Part shown: in pieces, positions 8,655 to 18,318 of the stretch
Layout of the letters: the number at the start of each line of letters is the position of its first letter
Numbering within the stretch: the stretch's first letter is position 1
DNA from: Acetobacter oeni
Lineage (GTDB): Bacteria; Pseudomonadota; Alphaproteobacteria; Acetobacterales; Acetobacteraceae
Length of the DNA: 55,979 nucleotides
Assembly (NCBI RefSeq): GCF_011516825.1
Contig: NZ_WOTA01000024.1
Coordinates: 1 to 55,979, forward strand
Direction of reading: 5' to 3'
The notes under the pieces: generated by a model
What the model was told of the DNA's origin: nothing
Database searches by the model: none
Seen by the model: only the letters and a program-made list of their open reading frames with translations
Translations under genes and position numbers: made by a program

Positions 8655-11600
8655 TCAGGCACGTCGGCGGGTAGTGGCGGGTTTGGGGTCTGTGAGAACA
8701 GCGAACCAGGTGGTTTGGGCTTTGTCCCGTATTCTTGTTGCCCAGTTCTGCATGGCGCGCGACATGAGGCGGTGGAAAGCCGGGTTTGTGTAAAGTGTCG
8801 CTAGGATTTCGGCGGTGGCGCGGGGTGTCCGGGCGATGAGGGCGTGGAGTGGCAGGGGCAGCCGTGCGGTTTCATCCTTTGTGAATCCGGCAAAGACGAT
8901 GGGGATTCCGGCTTCTGCCATATCCATGATCTGTGCGGTGATGCCGCTGTCTGAGCCCGGGAGCACGAGGCCGACGCGGGCCGAGAGGCAGCGATCGGGA
9001 TCATGCGTGATGTTCGGGTCGGGGCACAGGGTCCGGAGTGGTGGCAGAAGTGCGCTGTGGAAATAGTCTTCGCAGGCGCAGCGCCGCTCTTTGTTTGTGC
9101 TGCTGATAAGAAAAAACCCTGACATCTCTTCAAAGGACAGCGCGGTTTGTGGTGTCAGATTACCGGGCACGGGCAGGGTAAAGACATTGGCTCCGGACAT
9201 CTGGTGATGCAGGCGGAGAGTTTCCTGTGGGTGGCAGGACAGGATCGCATCCGCGAAGAGTGTTGCCGGGAGCGCGTTGTTTTTTGTCTTCTGTCCCGGC
9301 GGGGCGATGTTTTTTCCTTCGATCATGATGAGGCGGGCGTGCGGCATTTCGTCGCGGATCAGGGCCTGATAGCGCCTGGTCAGGTCCGGGCTGTCGACGA
9401 TAACGCTGTCGAAGACATCGTGATACTGACGTAGCATATCTTCAACACTGCTGACGAAGGGGATGCCGCAGACAGTGATTCCCAGTGCTTCCAGATCGGT
9501 TTGCACCGTTGGGACGACGGCGTGAGAGCCGGCGGGGATGACGGTGACTTTATAGCCGGCCTGACTGATCAGGATCATGTGCTGGCGGAGGCCGCCGGAC
9601 GGGGAGCCGGGGCGGCAGACGCTGAGGTCAGCGGTGATGACGAGGGCGCGTTTTTCGCCGGAGAGTGGAACTGTGCCCGTGCGTCGCGCTTCGCTGGCTG
9701 CCTGTTCGGTTTCAAATCTGCCGGAGCGGTCGGTGGCTTCCGTGGTGGCCAGGCTGTCGGCCTGGTTGCGCAGGAAGTGGATGATCCGGGCGCGTTCGTC
9801 GCTGCCGGCGGCGGCGCGTGTGGCGCGGGTGATGACGTCCTGCAGATCGGTGCTGAAGCTGTTTTCCGCTTCTATGGTAAAGGGAGATCCGTACAGCTCC
9901 GCGCCGTCCGCCGCGCGGCGGACCCGGATGATGCGACGCTCTGCGGGGGAGAGTTCACAGGGGAACACGACGTGAAAACCATGCCGGCCATCACCGATGG
10001 CATGTGAGACGAGATCGCCTCTGTATCTGTTTGCGACGACCGAGCAGATGCGGATGTCGTTGCAAAAAACGTCGAGAATGACGGGGTCGGTTTGTTCCGG
10101 TCCGTTCCAGGCCCATCCGGTTGCTGTTCTGCGGGTTGCATTATCGAGATAGCCCTGGACGGGTTTTTGTGGCGGGTGTTCCCTGGTCACGGGGCCTTCT
10201 TCCTGGTGCGCCTGAACGGCTGCGTCCTGCTCCGCCGGAGCGACGTAAACGGATGAGCCGGCCAGCGGTGCGTTATCGGCCGTGCGGCGGAGTTCGATGA
10301 GATGGGGACGGTCTGGATCGAGCAGCGCGCCGATATGGGCATCGAAGCTGAAAATGCGGTCGGCTCGGGCATCCGATACGGGAAGCTTCTTTTCTGCTTT
10401 GATGATTTTCAGAGGAATATTGTTGTCGAGGATCGTAATGGCGACAGATTCGTCGTTTTTATCTGCCGCCCGGACCCAGCCGAGGAGATGGCCACCTGTG
10501 GCTTCTCTGAGATAACCTGTGGTTCCGGAGGGAGTTTTATCATTCAGGCTGGCGTGACCTGACAGATTGCGGCGGATGAGTTCGAGTTCGAAACCGTCTT
10601 CGATGCGGGGGGCGCAGTACAGGGCGGGTTTTTCGATGTGATCCGGATAAAGTTCTGCAAATTCGGCTGCATTCCGGAACATGAGACGGCTGCCGTCGTT
10701 CACGAATGTTTCGGATGCGGCGCCTTCAGACAGGATGATGTTGTGTGTTTCGAGTTCGATATGGAAATAATCGACAAGGTCGAAGTGGCGGGCCTGAATG
10801 ATGGTGCGGCCGTTGACGAGAGCGTTTGCGGGAACAAGTTTGCCCTCCAGATACATGGCGTGGAGGGGGGAGACCCACAGATCGCGTTTCGGGAGGCCGT
10901 TTCCGAGAGAGTGTTTTCGGAAAAGGACTGGCTGGACGGAGAGATTATCCGCAGCGAATGTTCCGGAGAAGGTGCGGCGTCCGATCCAGACGATCGGGCG
11001 CGGGTGGCCTGACGCGGTGATGACGCGGTTGCCGATGGCGAGGGATTCGACCAGGCGTTCGCCGCTGGTGGTGAGGAGCAGCGTGCCCCGGCAGAAGCAG
11101 GGGGTGCCGATCTCGATCTGAGCGAGATCCTGATCGTTTTCCAGGATCGCGAAGGTTTCGTTCTCGTAGTCTCCGGTCAGATCGAAAGTGTAGCTGTTGC
11201 CGTTTTCATCTGCTGTCAGCGTGCTGGTTGCGGAATCCCAGGAAACTGTCGCGTCGCTGTTCCAGGCTTCGTCGTCGAGAACGAGGCTGCCGCCGCTGAG
11301 GAAGTCGAGAGCTGTCAGGGTTGCGCCGGACTGAACATCCAGAGTGCCGCCGGATGACAGCGCGATGTCGCTTGCGGTGCCGCCGGAGAGGACATCGAGC
11401 ACGCCGCCGGAGAGGATTGTGCCGGAGGTGAGGCTGCCGCTGTTTTCAACCGTGGCGACGGCACCGGAGAAGAGTGTCAGCCCGCTGGCGTTACCGCTGG
11501 CCAGGATGTCGAGCAGGCTGTCGGCGAGCAGGGTGCCGTTGCTGAAGGTGCCCCCGTCGGAGACGTCGATGGCGCCGCCATTTGTCAGATCCGTGCCGGA

Positions 11601-14600
11601 GGCGGTTCCGCCTGCGAGGATGCTGAGTGTGCCGCCTGAGAGGATGGTGGTTCCGGCTAGTGTGCCGCCGGATGAAAGTTCGGTGATACCACCGGAAGAA
11701 ATGGTGACGTCGGTTGCGGTTCCGCCCGGTCCGAGATCCAGTTCGCCGCCGGACAGGATTGTGGCGCTGGTGATGCTGCCGCCTGAGAGGGCGGTGGCGC
11801 TTCCGAGCGAGCCCAGTGTGACACTGATGAGTTCCGCGCTGGAGGTGACGCTGACGGTGCCGTTGCTGAGGGAGATGCCGTTGACGGTGGCGCTGTCTGT
11901 GACGATGACGGAACCGCTGGAATCGACGGTGATGGTGCTGGCGGAGGCGGCTGGCTGTTCGACGGTGAGCTGACCGCCGTGGAGGGTGATGTCGAAGGAC
12001 GAGCCGCCATCGACGATTTCCGAGCCGGCGCTTTCGATGGTGACGCCGGTTGCGGTTCCGCTGCTGCTGACGAGGAGTTCCCCGCCGGAGGAAATCGTGA
12101 CGTTGCTGATGGTGCTGCCGGAGTCCACGGCGGAGGATGTGGTTGCCACGGCCATGAGAGTGGCGATCCGGAGCAGGGAGTACCGGGCCGTGACTTCTCC
12201 GGACACCTGGGCGATGCCGCCGGAGGAGATGGTGATGCCGCTTGCGGTTCCGCCGGACGAGACGGTCAGGGTTCCGGAGTCTGAGACGGTGATGCCGGTG
12301 GCGGAGGCGCTGGTTTCGACGGTCATGCTGCCGCCGGAGGAGAGGGTGGCGGTGGTAAGGGTTCCGCCTGATGAGATGACGGCGGAGGCGGCGGAGCTGA
12401 GGGTGACGTTGCTGGCCGTACCGCCGTTCCAGGCGCTGAGGGTGCCGTCATTGAGGGTGAGGCTGGTGACGGTGGCGCTGTCGGAGATGTCGACTTCGCC
12501 GGCTGCGTTGACGTCTGTGATGGTGGCTGTGGTGTCGGCACCCTGAAGGGAGAGGAGGCCACCGGTGATGGTGGTGTCGTCGGAGGTGCCGTCGATGACG
12601 GTTTCGGTGCCGCCGGCGGAGAGGGTGATGTCGCTGGCGATGCCTCCCGCTTCGATGGTGATGTCGCCCCCAGAGGACACGGTGGCGGTATTGAGCTGAC
12701 CGCCAGAGACGATTTCGGCTGATCCTCCGGAGGAGAGGATGGCGTCCGTGATGAGGCCGCCAGAGGAGATTGTCGCGAGGCCACCGGCGGTGAATGTGGC
12801 GTTGCTGAGCGTGCCGCCGGCGGAGATCCGGGCGTTGCCGTTGCTGGCGAGCGTGACGTCGCTGGCGGTTCCGCCGGAGAGGATACTGAGCGTGCCGCCG
12901 GAGATGGCGCTGCCGTCATTGAAGCTGCCGCCGGATGAGATGGTGGCGGTTCCGTCCGAACCCAGCGTGGTGTCGGTGACGGTTCCGCCAGCCTCTGCGT
13001 TGAGAGTGCCGTCATTGACGGTGCCGCTGGCCAGCAGGGCGTTGCTGACGGTTGCGGTGCCTGCGGAGTCGATCAGGACGCTGGTGACAACGGCGCCTGT
13101 GGAAGCTTCCAGGATGCCGCCATGAATGGTGGTGTCTTCCGAAGTGCCTCCGTCGATTGTTTCCAGCCCGGAGTTGCTGACTGTGGCGCCGGAGACCTGT
13201 GCCCCGGCGGAGGCTGTCAGGGTGCCTCCGGCCTGGACTGTAAGGGTGATGCCCGTTCCGAGGATGGTTTCCGAGCCGCTGTCGGAAATGGTTCCGCCTC
13301 TGGCTGTTCCGCCCGCTTCGATGGTGAGGGTGCCGCCGGAGGACACTGTTGCGTCACTAATCTGGCCGCCGGAGGACACGTCCGCGGTGCCGCTGGCACT
13401 GATTATGACGGCGGAGGCGGCGCCGCTGCTGAGGATGGTCAGGAGGCCGCCGGAAGAGACGGTGGCGGTGCTGACGGAGCCGCCTGATGAGAGTGTGGCG
13501 GAGGCGGCGGAGCTGAGGGTGACGTTGCTGGCCGTGCCGTCGTTCCAGGCGCTGAGGGCGCCGTTGCTCAGGGTGATGCTGCTGAGTGTTGCGCTGTCGG
13601 AGAGGTCGATTTCGCTGTCTGAGCCGATCTCCGTGAGTGTGGCGGTGGCTTCGGCGCCCTGAAGGGAGAGGAGACCGCCGCGGAGGGTGGTGTCGTCGGA
13701 GGTGCCGTTGAGGATGGTTTCCGAGCCGCCCGAGGAGATGATGGTGCTGTTTGCGATGCCGCCGGAGGAGACGGTGAGTGTGCCACCGGAGGAGACGGTG
13801 GTGTCGAGCGCTGTTCCGCCGTTGTTTACGGATTGTGTGCCGTTCTGATCGACGGTTGCGGAGATGGCGGAGCCACCGTTGCCGATGATCTGGGTGCCGG
13901 CGCTGAGAGTTGTGGTGCTGGCGGTGCCCAGGACGGTTTCCGAGCCGGAGGCGGAGATGATGTCGCCGCCGGTGGTTGCGCCGGCTTCGATGATGGTGGT
14001 TCCGCCGGAGGAGACTGTGATGGCGGAGGCGGTGCCGCCGGAGGAGATGTCCGCAAGGCCGCCGGAGGAGATGATGCCGCCACTGAGAAGGCCGCCGGAT
14101 GAGATGGTGGCGGTTCCGCCATGGGAGAGGGTGGCGTCTGTGAGGGTTCCGCCGGAGGAGACCTGCGCATTGCCGCCGGCGGAGAGTGTGATGCCGGTGG
14201 CGCTGCCGCCATTGAGGGTGAGGGTGGCGGCTGTGGCGGTTCCGCCGGATTCGAGGGCGCCGGCGGAGACGATTTCGGTTCCGCCGGTGAGGATTTGCGT
14301 GTCGGAGGCGATGCCGCCGGAGGAGACGATGAGGAGGCCGTCTGAATTGATGATGGCGCTGCTGATGAGGCCGCCCGAGAGATAGACCTGACCACCGGAA
14401 TTGACTGTGGTGCCGATGGCTGTCGTGCCGCTGTGCAGATACTGCACGCCGGTAGCGTTGATGGTGGCGGAGATTGCGGAGCCGCTGTCCTCGAGGTCCT
14501 GGAAAGCGCCGGCGTCGATGGTTGCGTTGTATGAGAGGCCATTGACGACTTCGCGGCTGCCGTCGCTGACGGTGGCGCCGGAATCGACACCCTGGGCGGC

Positions 14601-17600
14601 GATTTCGATGTAGGAGCTGGAGCAGGCGGTGGCGCCGATCGCGTTCCCGCCGGCATCGATCCAAAGGTAGCCGTCAGCGAGGATGGTGGCGTCGCTGGAA
14701 ATGCCGCCGTCTGCGACTTCCTCGCCGTCGTAAGCTTTGATCCCGTCGGTGGAGGGGGTGGAAATGTAGAAGTTGTCGCCGCCGACGGTGTCGCCTGTGG
14801 CGGTGCCATAGACGGTTTCCCGGGCATTGATACTCACCTGTGTTGCCGAGGTGCGGGCGCCGCTTTCGACGATGAAGGTGGCGTAAGGGATATTTCCGAC
14901 CTGGGAGCCTGTGAGGCGTGTTCCCGAGACAACGGCGCCGGTGACGGCGCTGAGGGTGCCTCCTGCCTCGATGGTGATGGCGTTTGCTGTGCCGGCCACG
15001 GTGCCGGTCGCGCCGCCTTCGATGGTGCCGTTGCTGATTGTTCCACCGGTTTCGACGGTGAAGGTGCCTCCCGATGAGACGGTGGCGTTGTCGAGTTGTC
15101 CGCCGGAGGAAATGAGAGCTGTGGCGGACGAGCCGAGGGTGGCGTTGCTGACGGTGCCGCCGTTCCAGGCGCTGAGGGTGCCGTCATCGAGGGTGAGGCT
15201 GGTGACGGTGGCGCTGTCGGAGATGTCGGCTTCGCCGTCTGAATCGACGTCTGTGATGGTGGCCGTGGTGCTGGCGCCCTGGAGGGAGAGGAGGCCGCCG
15301 GTGATGGTTGTGTCGTCGGAGGTGCCGTCGGTGACGGTTTCGGTGCCGCCCGCGGAGATGGTGGCGCTGTCCGCGAAGCCGCCTGATGAGACGGTGAGTG
15401 TGCCGCCGGATGAGATGGTCGCGGTGGTGAGGGTGCCACCTGATGAAAGTGTGGCTGAGGCGGCGGAGCCGAGAGTGAAGTTGCTGGCCGTACCGCCGTT
15501 CCAGGCGCTGAGGGTGCCGTTATCGAGGGTGATGTTGCTGAGTGTGGCGCTGTCGGAGAGGGTGATTTCGCCGTCTGAGTCGACGTCTGTGATGGTGGCT
15601 GTGGCGTTGGCGCCCTGGAGGGAGAGGAGGCCGCCGGCGATGGTGGTGTCGTCGGAGGTGCCGTCGATGACGGTTTCGGTGCCGCCGGATGAAATGGTGA
15701 CGTTGTTTATGGTGCCGCCGGCGGAGACTGTGGCCGATCCGCCGGAGGAGAGGATGGCGCTGGTGAGGGTTCCGCCGGAGGAGATCCCGGCGGTGCCGTC
15801 GGCGGAGAGGGTGAGACTGGTGGCGGTGGCGCCCGAGAGGATGCTGAGTGTGCCGCCGGAGAGGGCGGTGCCGGTGCTGAAGCTGGCGCCCGAGGAGAGA
15901 AAGGCGGAGCCGGCTGAGCCGATGGTGGTATCGGTGAGTATCGCGCCGCTGCTGGCGGAGAGGGTTCCGTCGTTGAGGGTGGCGCTGGTCAGTTGTGCGC
16001 GGCTGACGCGGGCGACGCTGGCGGAATCGATGAGGGCGGAGGTGACAATGGTACCATTCCGCATTTCGAACAGGGCGGCATGGACGGAGATGTCGTCCAC
16101 GGTACCGCCCGCAAATATTGCATAGCCGGAACTGTCGATGGTCGCGCCGGAGACGATGCCGTCGCCGTAGATAAAACCGTCGGACGCGACGGTGGTGTCA
16201 GTGGCTGTTCCGCCGGCAAGCTCAATGATGCCGCCGGAGAGCACCTGGTCGCTGGAGGTGATGGCGCCGGTGAGGACGGTTTCCACGGCGCAGGGCTGCC
16301 ACCCTCCCGTGGCGACGGCCTGGAACTGGGTACCGTCGCCGCCGATCGTGTTGTCGCTGGCCTGGCCGCCGGATGAGAGTGTGAGGTTGTCGTCGTTTAA
16401 GACCGTGATGCCGGTTGCGTTGCCGCCGGATTCCACAGTGACGGCGGCGTAGGTCAGATTGCTGTCGTCGGCGGTATTGCTTGACAGCAGGGTGATGTCC
16501 GAGGCGAGGCCGCCGGATGAGATAGTGACGGACGCGAAGCCGATGGTGGCATCGCTGAGTACGCCGCCGACGGCGATCTGCATGGGGTTGAACGGGTCAT
16601 CCGGGCTGGCGGGGGGTGTGCCGCTGGCGTTGAGAGCAACATCGACGGCGGAGCCGCCGGCCTGCACGGTGAGGGTTGCGGATGTTGCGGTTCCGCCGGA
16701 TTCGAGGCCGCCGGAAGCGATGATTTCGGTTCCACCGGAGAGGAGCTGCGTGGCGGAGGCGATGCCGCCGGACGAGACGGTGAGCAGGCCGCCGGAACTG
16801 ACGGTGGCGTTGCTGATCCTGCCGCCGGAGCCGGCATTGATCTGTCCGCCGCTGAGAACGGTGGTGGCTTTTGCGCTGGCGCTGGCGCCGCTGACGGATT
16901 CTGTCGCGCCGCCGGAGACGATGGCCGAGACGGCTGTTCCGCCCTGGGTGACGGTTTGTGTGGTGCCGCTGCTGAGGATGGTGGCTGTGCTGTAGCCGCC
17001 GGACGAGACGAGTTCCGTGCCACCGCTCAGGATGGTCGCGCTGATGGAGCGGCCGGCGTAGATTTCGGCCAGCATACCGCCGGACGAGACGGTTGTGGCG
17101 CTGAGCAGTCCGCCGAAAGCGCCGGCGATTCCACCGGAATTGACGGTTGTGCTGATGGCGGTGCCCTGCACGTACAGGCCGACATGGCTGATCGGGTAGC
17201 CGTCATATCCGAGGGTTCCGGTCGGGTTGCCGGAATTGACGATTGTGCCGGAGACGAGACCACCGGCAAAGACGGCGCCCCAGCCGTTGTCCAGGACGAT
17301 TCCGCTCCCGGAGCCGCCTTTGCTGATGTAGAGCGTGCCCTGATCGCTGACCGTCACGTTATCTGTGACGCCGCCTGAGAAGACGGTTTCGTTGGTGCCT
17401 GAGTTGATCTGTGTGTCGGTTGCGGCGCCGCCGGACGAAATGACGGCCGAGCCGTTTAACCGGAGGGTTGCGCTGACGAGTGTTCCGCCGGAGGAAACGG
17501 TGGCGGTGCCGGTGTATTCGAGCGTGATGTTGCTGGCTGAGCCGCCGTCCCACAGTCTGAGTGAGGCGCTGCTGAAGGTGGCGTTAGCCAGCGTGGCGCT

Positions 17601-17978
17601 GTCCGTGACGTTGACGAGGCCGCCGGAGTTGGCGGAGGTCAGGGTGACGGAGGCTGTCGATCCTTCGATGGAGAGAGTTCCGCCGTGGATGGCGGTTTCG
17701 TCCGAGGTGCCGTCGATGACGGTTTCCGAGCCGCCGGACGAGAGTGTGACGGCGCTGGCGATGCCGCCGGAGGAGACGGTGAGGCTTGCGGCGGACTGGA
17801 CGGTGATCGTGCTGGCGGAGCCCAGCGCCTCGATGATGGCGATGCCGCCGCTGCTTCCGGTTGTGCCGGAGGCGAGGGTCGCTGCGCTGATGATCGCGCC
17901 GCCGGAGATATCGATTTCATCACCAGCCGCGACTGTTCCCGAAAAGGAACTTCCTGACTGCACGCTGGAGCTGGTCAT
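8655..17978 (-). CDS. giant AIDA-stalk / Hint / glycosyltransferase-like fusion protein
   Basis: The product has 3107 residues. Residues 1 to ~2250 are short repeats of the type GGTAS..TVSSGGT, the AIDA-type beta-helix stalk seen in autotransporter adhesins. Hint_2-type autoprocessing domain: ~2290-2445, with TPCFCRGT (Cys2294 as likely nucleophile), SPLHAMY and the late ETHNIIL (His2412). Two tandem modules of ~100 residues start at 2488 (GYLREATGGHLLGW) and 2609 (GYLDNATRRTATGW). Residues 2777-3107 resemble a GT-B glycosyltransferase (RALVITADLSVCRPG; FDSVIVDSPDLTRRY; SARVGLVLPGSDSG). No signal peptide, RTX repeat or outer-membrane barrel is visible, so the export route is unknown. A surface role with self-cleavage at the Hint Cys is inferred, not shown. 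The ribosome site is poor (GGAT). No neighbour looks like a dedicated secretion gene. Confidence 0.85.
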   Translation of the reverse strand: MTSSSVQSGSSFSGTVAAGDEIDISGGAIISAATLASGTTGSSGGIAIIEALGSASTITVQSAASLTVSSGGIASAVTLSSGGSETVIDGTSDETAIHGGTLSIEGSTASVTLTSANSGGLVNVTDSATLANATFSSASLRLWDGGSASNITLEYTGTATVSSGGTLVSATLRLNGSAVISSGGAATDTQINSGTNETVFSGGVTDNVTVSDQGTLYISKGGSGSGIVLDNGWGAVFAGGLVSGTIVNSGNPTGTLGYDGYPISHVGLYVQGTAISTTVNSGGIAGAFGGLLSATTVSSGGMLAEIYAGRSISATILSGGTELVSSGGYSTATILSSGTTQTVTQGGTAVSAIVSGGATESVSGASASAKATTVLSGGQINAGSGGRISNATVSSGGLLTVSSGGIASATQLLSGGTEIIASGGLESGGTATSATLTVQAGGSAVDVALNASGTPPASPDDPFNPMQIAVGGVLSDATIGFASVTISSGGLASDITLLSSNTADDSNLTYAAVTVESGGNATGITVLNDDNLTLSSGGQASDNTIGGDGTQFQAVATGGWQPCAVETVLTGAITSSDQVLSGGIIELAGGTATDTTVASDGFIYGDGIVSGATIDSSGYAIFAGGTVDDISVHAALFEMRNGTIVTSALIDSASVARVSRAQLTSATLNDGTLSASSGAILTDTTIGSAGSAFLSSGASFSTGTALSGGTLSILSGATATSLTLSADGTAGISSGGTLTSAILSSGGSATVSAGGTINNVTISSGGTETVIDGTSDDTTIAGGLLSLQGANATATITDVDSDGEITLSDSATLSNITLDNGTLSAWNGGTASNFTLGSAASATLSSGGTLTTATISSGGTLTVSSGGFADSATISAGGTETVTDGTSDDTTITGGLLSLQGASTTATITDVDSDGEADISDSATVTSLTLDDGTLSAWNGGTVSNATLGSSATALISSGGQLDNATVSSGGTFTVETGGTISNGTIEGGATGTVAGTANAITIEAGGTLSAVTGAVVSGTRLTGSQVGNIPYATFIVESGARTSATQVSINARETVYGTATGDTVGGDNFYISTPSTDGIKAYDGEEVADGGISSDATILADGYLWIDAGGNAIGATACSSSYIEIAAQGVDSGATVSDGSREVVNGLSYNATIDAGAFQDLEDSGSAISATINATGVQYLHSGTTAIGTTVNSGGQVYLSGGLISSAIINSDGLLIVSSGGIASDTQILTGGTEIVSAGALESGGTATAATLTLNGGSATGITLSAGGNAQVSSGGTLTDATLSHGGTATISSGGLLSGGIISSGGLADISSGGTASAITVSSGGTTIIEAGATTGGDIISASGSETVLGTASTTTLSAGTQIIGNGGSAISATVDQNGTQSVNNGGTALDTTVSSGGTLTVSSGGIANSTIISSGGSETILNGTSDDTTLRGGLLSLQGAEATATLTEIGSDSEIDLSDSATLSSITLSNGALSAWNDGTASNVTLSSAASATLSSGGSVSTATVSSGGLLTILSSGAASAVIISASGTADVSSGGQISDATVSSGGTLTIEAGGTARGGTISDSGSETILGTGITLTVQAGGTLTASAGAQVSGATVSNSGLETIDGGTSEDTTIHGGILEASTGAVVTSVLIDSAGTATVSNALLASGTVNDGTLNAEAGGTVTDTTLGSDGTATISSGGSFNDGSAISGGTLSILSGGTASDVTLASNGNARISAGGTLSNATFTAGGLATISSGGLITDAILSSGGSAEIVSGGQLNTATVSSGGDITIEAGGIASDITLSAGGTETVIDGTSDDTTITGGLLSLQGADTTATITDVNAAGEVDISDSATVTSLTLNDGTLSAWNGGTASNVTLSSAASAVISSGGTLTTATLSSGGSMTVETSASATGITVSDSGTLTVSSGGTASGITISSGGIAQVSGEVTARYSLLRIATLMAVATTSSAVDSGSTISNVTISSGGELLVSSSGTATGVTIESAGSEIVDGGSSFDITLHGGQLTVEQPAASASTITVDSSGSVIVTDSATVNGISLSNGTVSVTSSAELISVTLGSLGSATALSGGSITSATILSGGELDLGPGGTATDVTISSGGITELSSGGTLAGTTILSGGTLSILAGGTASGTDLTNGGAIDVSDGGTFSNGTLLADSLLDILASGNASGLTLFSGAVATVENSGSLTSGTILSGGVLDVLSGGTASDIALSSGGTLDVQSGATLTALDFLSGGSLVLDDEAWNSDATVSWDSATSTLTADENGNSYTFDLTGDYENETFAILENDQDLAQIEIGTPCFCRGTLLLTTSGERLVESLAIGNRVITASGHPRPIVWIGRRTFSGTFAADNLSVQPVLFRKHSLGNGLPKRDLWVSPLHAMYLEGKLVPANALVNGRTIIQARHFDLVDYFHIELETHNIILSEGAASETFVNDGSRLMFRNAAEFAELYPDHIEKPALYCAPRIEDGFELELIRRNLSGHASLNDKTPSGTTGYLREATGGHLLGWVRAADKNDESVAITILDNNIPLKIIKAEKKLPVSDARADRIFSFDAHIGALLDPDRPHLIELRRTADNAPLAGSSVYVAPAEQDAAVQAHQEEGPVTREHPPQKPVQGYLDNATRRTATGWAWNGPEQTDPVILDVFCNDIRICSVVANRYRGDLVSHAIGDGRHGFHVVFPCELSPAERRIIRVRRAADGAELYGSPFTIEAENSFSTDLQDVITRATRAAAGSDERARIIHFLRNQADSLATTEATDRSGRFETEQAASEARRTGTVPLSGEKRALVITADLSVCRPGSPSGGLRQHMILISQAGYKVTVIPAGSHAVVPTVQTDLEALGITVCGIPFVSSVEDMLRQYHDVFDSVIVDSPDLTRRYQALIRDEMPHARLIMIEGKNIAPPGQKTKNNALPATLFADAILSCHPQETLRLHHQMSGANVFTLPVPGNLTPQTALSFEEMSGFFLISSTNKERRCACEDYFHSALLPPLRTLCPDPNITHDPDRCLSARVGLVLPGSDSGITAQIMDMAEAGIPIVFAGFTKDETARLPLPLHALIARTPRATAEILATLYTNPAFHRLMSRAMQNWATRIRDKAQTTWFAVLTDPKPATTRRRA
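9950..10520 (-). other. two tandem ~100-residue modules inside the giant protein
   Basis: Residues 2488-~2585 and 2609-~2710 follow the same plan: G-Y-L-x-x-A-T, then G-W-x-W/R, a strand with an ILD or DVF core, a conserved D-x-R-x-x-R/F-S-F or YRGDL segment, a G-x-H/L-L-D turn, and a closing strand with an apolar G-S-x-x-x-x end (AGSSVYV; YGSPFTI). Together they link the Hint domain to the GT-like domain. Similar modules are recalled beside glycosyltransferase domains in other Alphaproteobacteria; function is unknown. Confidence 0.6.
11240..17960 (-). repeat. coding tandem repeats with larger ~85-residue cassettes
   Basis: Besides the short SSGGT unit, about seven longer cassettes share the plan ETVIDGTSDDTTI.GG..S, then ATATITDV, DSATV.S.TL, LSAWNGGTASN.TL. 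On the DNA, the GTGTCGTCGGAGGTGCCGTC core recurs at about 12577, 13690, 15314, 15649 and (diverged) 17697. The blocks near 12.4-12.6, 13.5-13.7, 15.1-15.4 and 15.5-15.7 kb are nearly identical over more than 150 bases, so unequal recombination could change stalk length. Confidence 0.8.
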
Positions 17979-18318
17979 AAATGAATCCGGGACGATCCTG
18001 TTCTGTAATGGCAGCGTTCAGGATCGTGTAACAATATTTATATTTCGTATATTTTTCCGGGAATAAGTGTCAGGTAAAGTTCGTTTTATTTTGTAATACT
18101 TTGTTTTGTTATATCTTTTCAGGTGCTTTTGTGGGGGCGGGCGCTGGTTCCGGCTGGTCTGTCAGGTTGGGAAGCGGATGTCTGCGTCTGCCGCGAGGCG
18201 GCGGATGGGGCGGGGAGGAAAGAATGTCGACGGAGGTCAGTTTTAATTTGCAAATGAGAATTGTTTGCAATTAAGGTGAGGCATCACGACAGGGGACGGG
18301 CGGACGCCCGATGGTGCC
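17979..18318. other. 340-bp AT-rich divergent promoter region
   Basis: Contains no gene. The part next to the giant gene (18030-18130) is AT-rich with many TTTTGTT/TATTT runs and should hold its promoter, though no clear -35/-10 pair was assigned. The part next to the rightward gene holds the Fur-box-like palindrome at 18248-18270. Confidence 0.5.
18248..18270 (+). promoter_or_regulatory. Fur-box-like palindrome
   Basis: A perfect inverted repeat TTGCAAA-N9-TTTGCAA whose left half continues TTGCAAATGAGAA, the form familiar from Fur operators with GCAAATGA half-sites. It lies 48 bp before the ATG at 18319, where an operator would overlap the promoter. The downstream gene is convergent with bacterioferritin. 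An iron-responsive repressor binding here is inferred; Irr or Zur would be alternatives. Confidence 0.55.

Noticed and set aside
8655..17978. Tandem repeats considered as a CRISPR array or satellite
   Set aside because: Repeats are imperfect, in frame and encode a consistent SSGGT beta-helix pattern without unique spacers.
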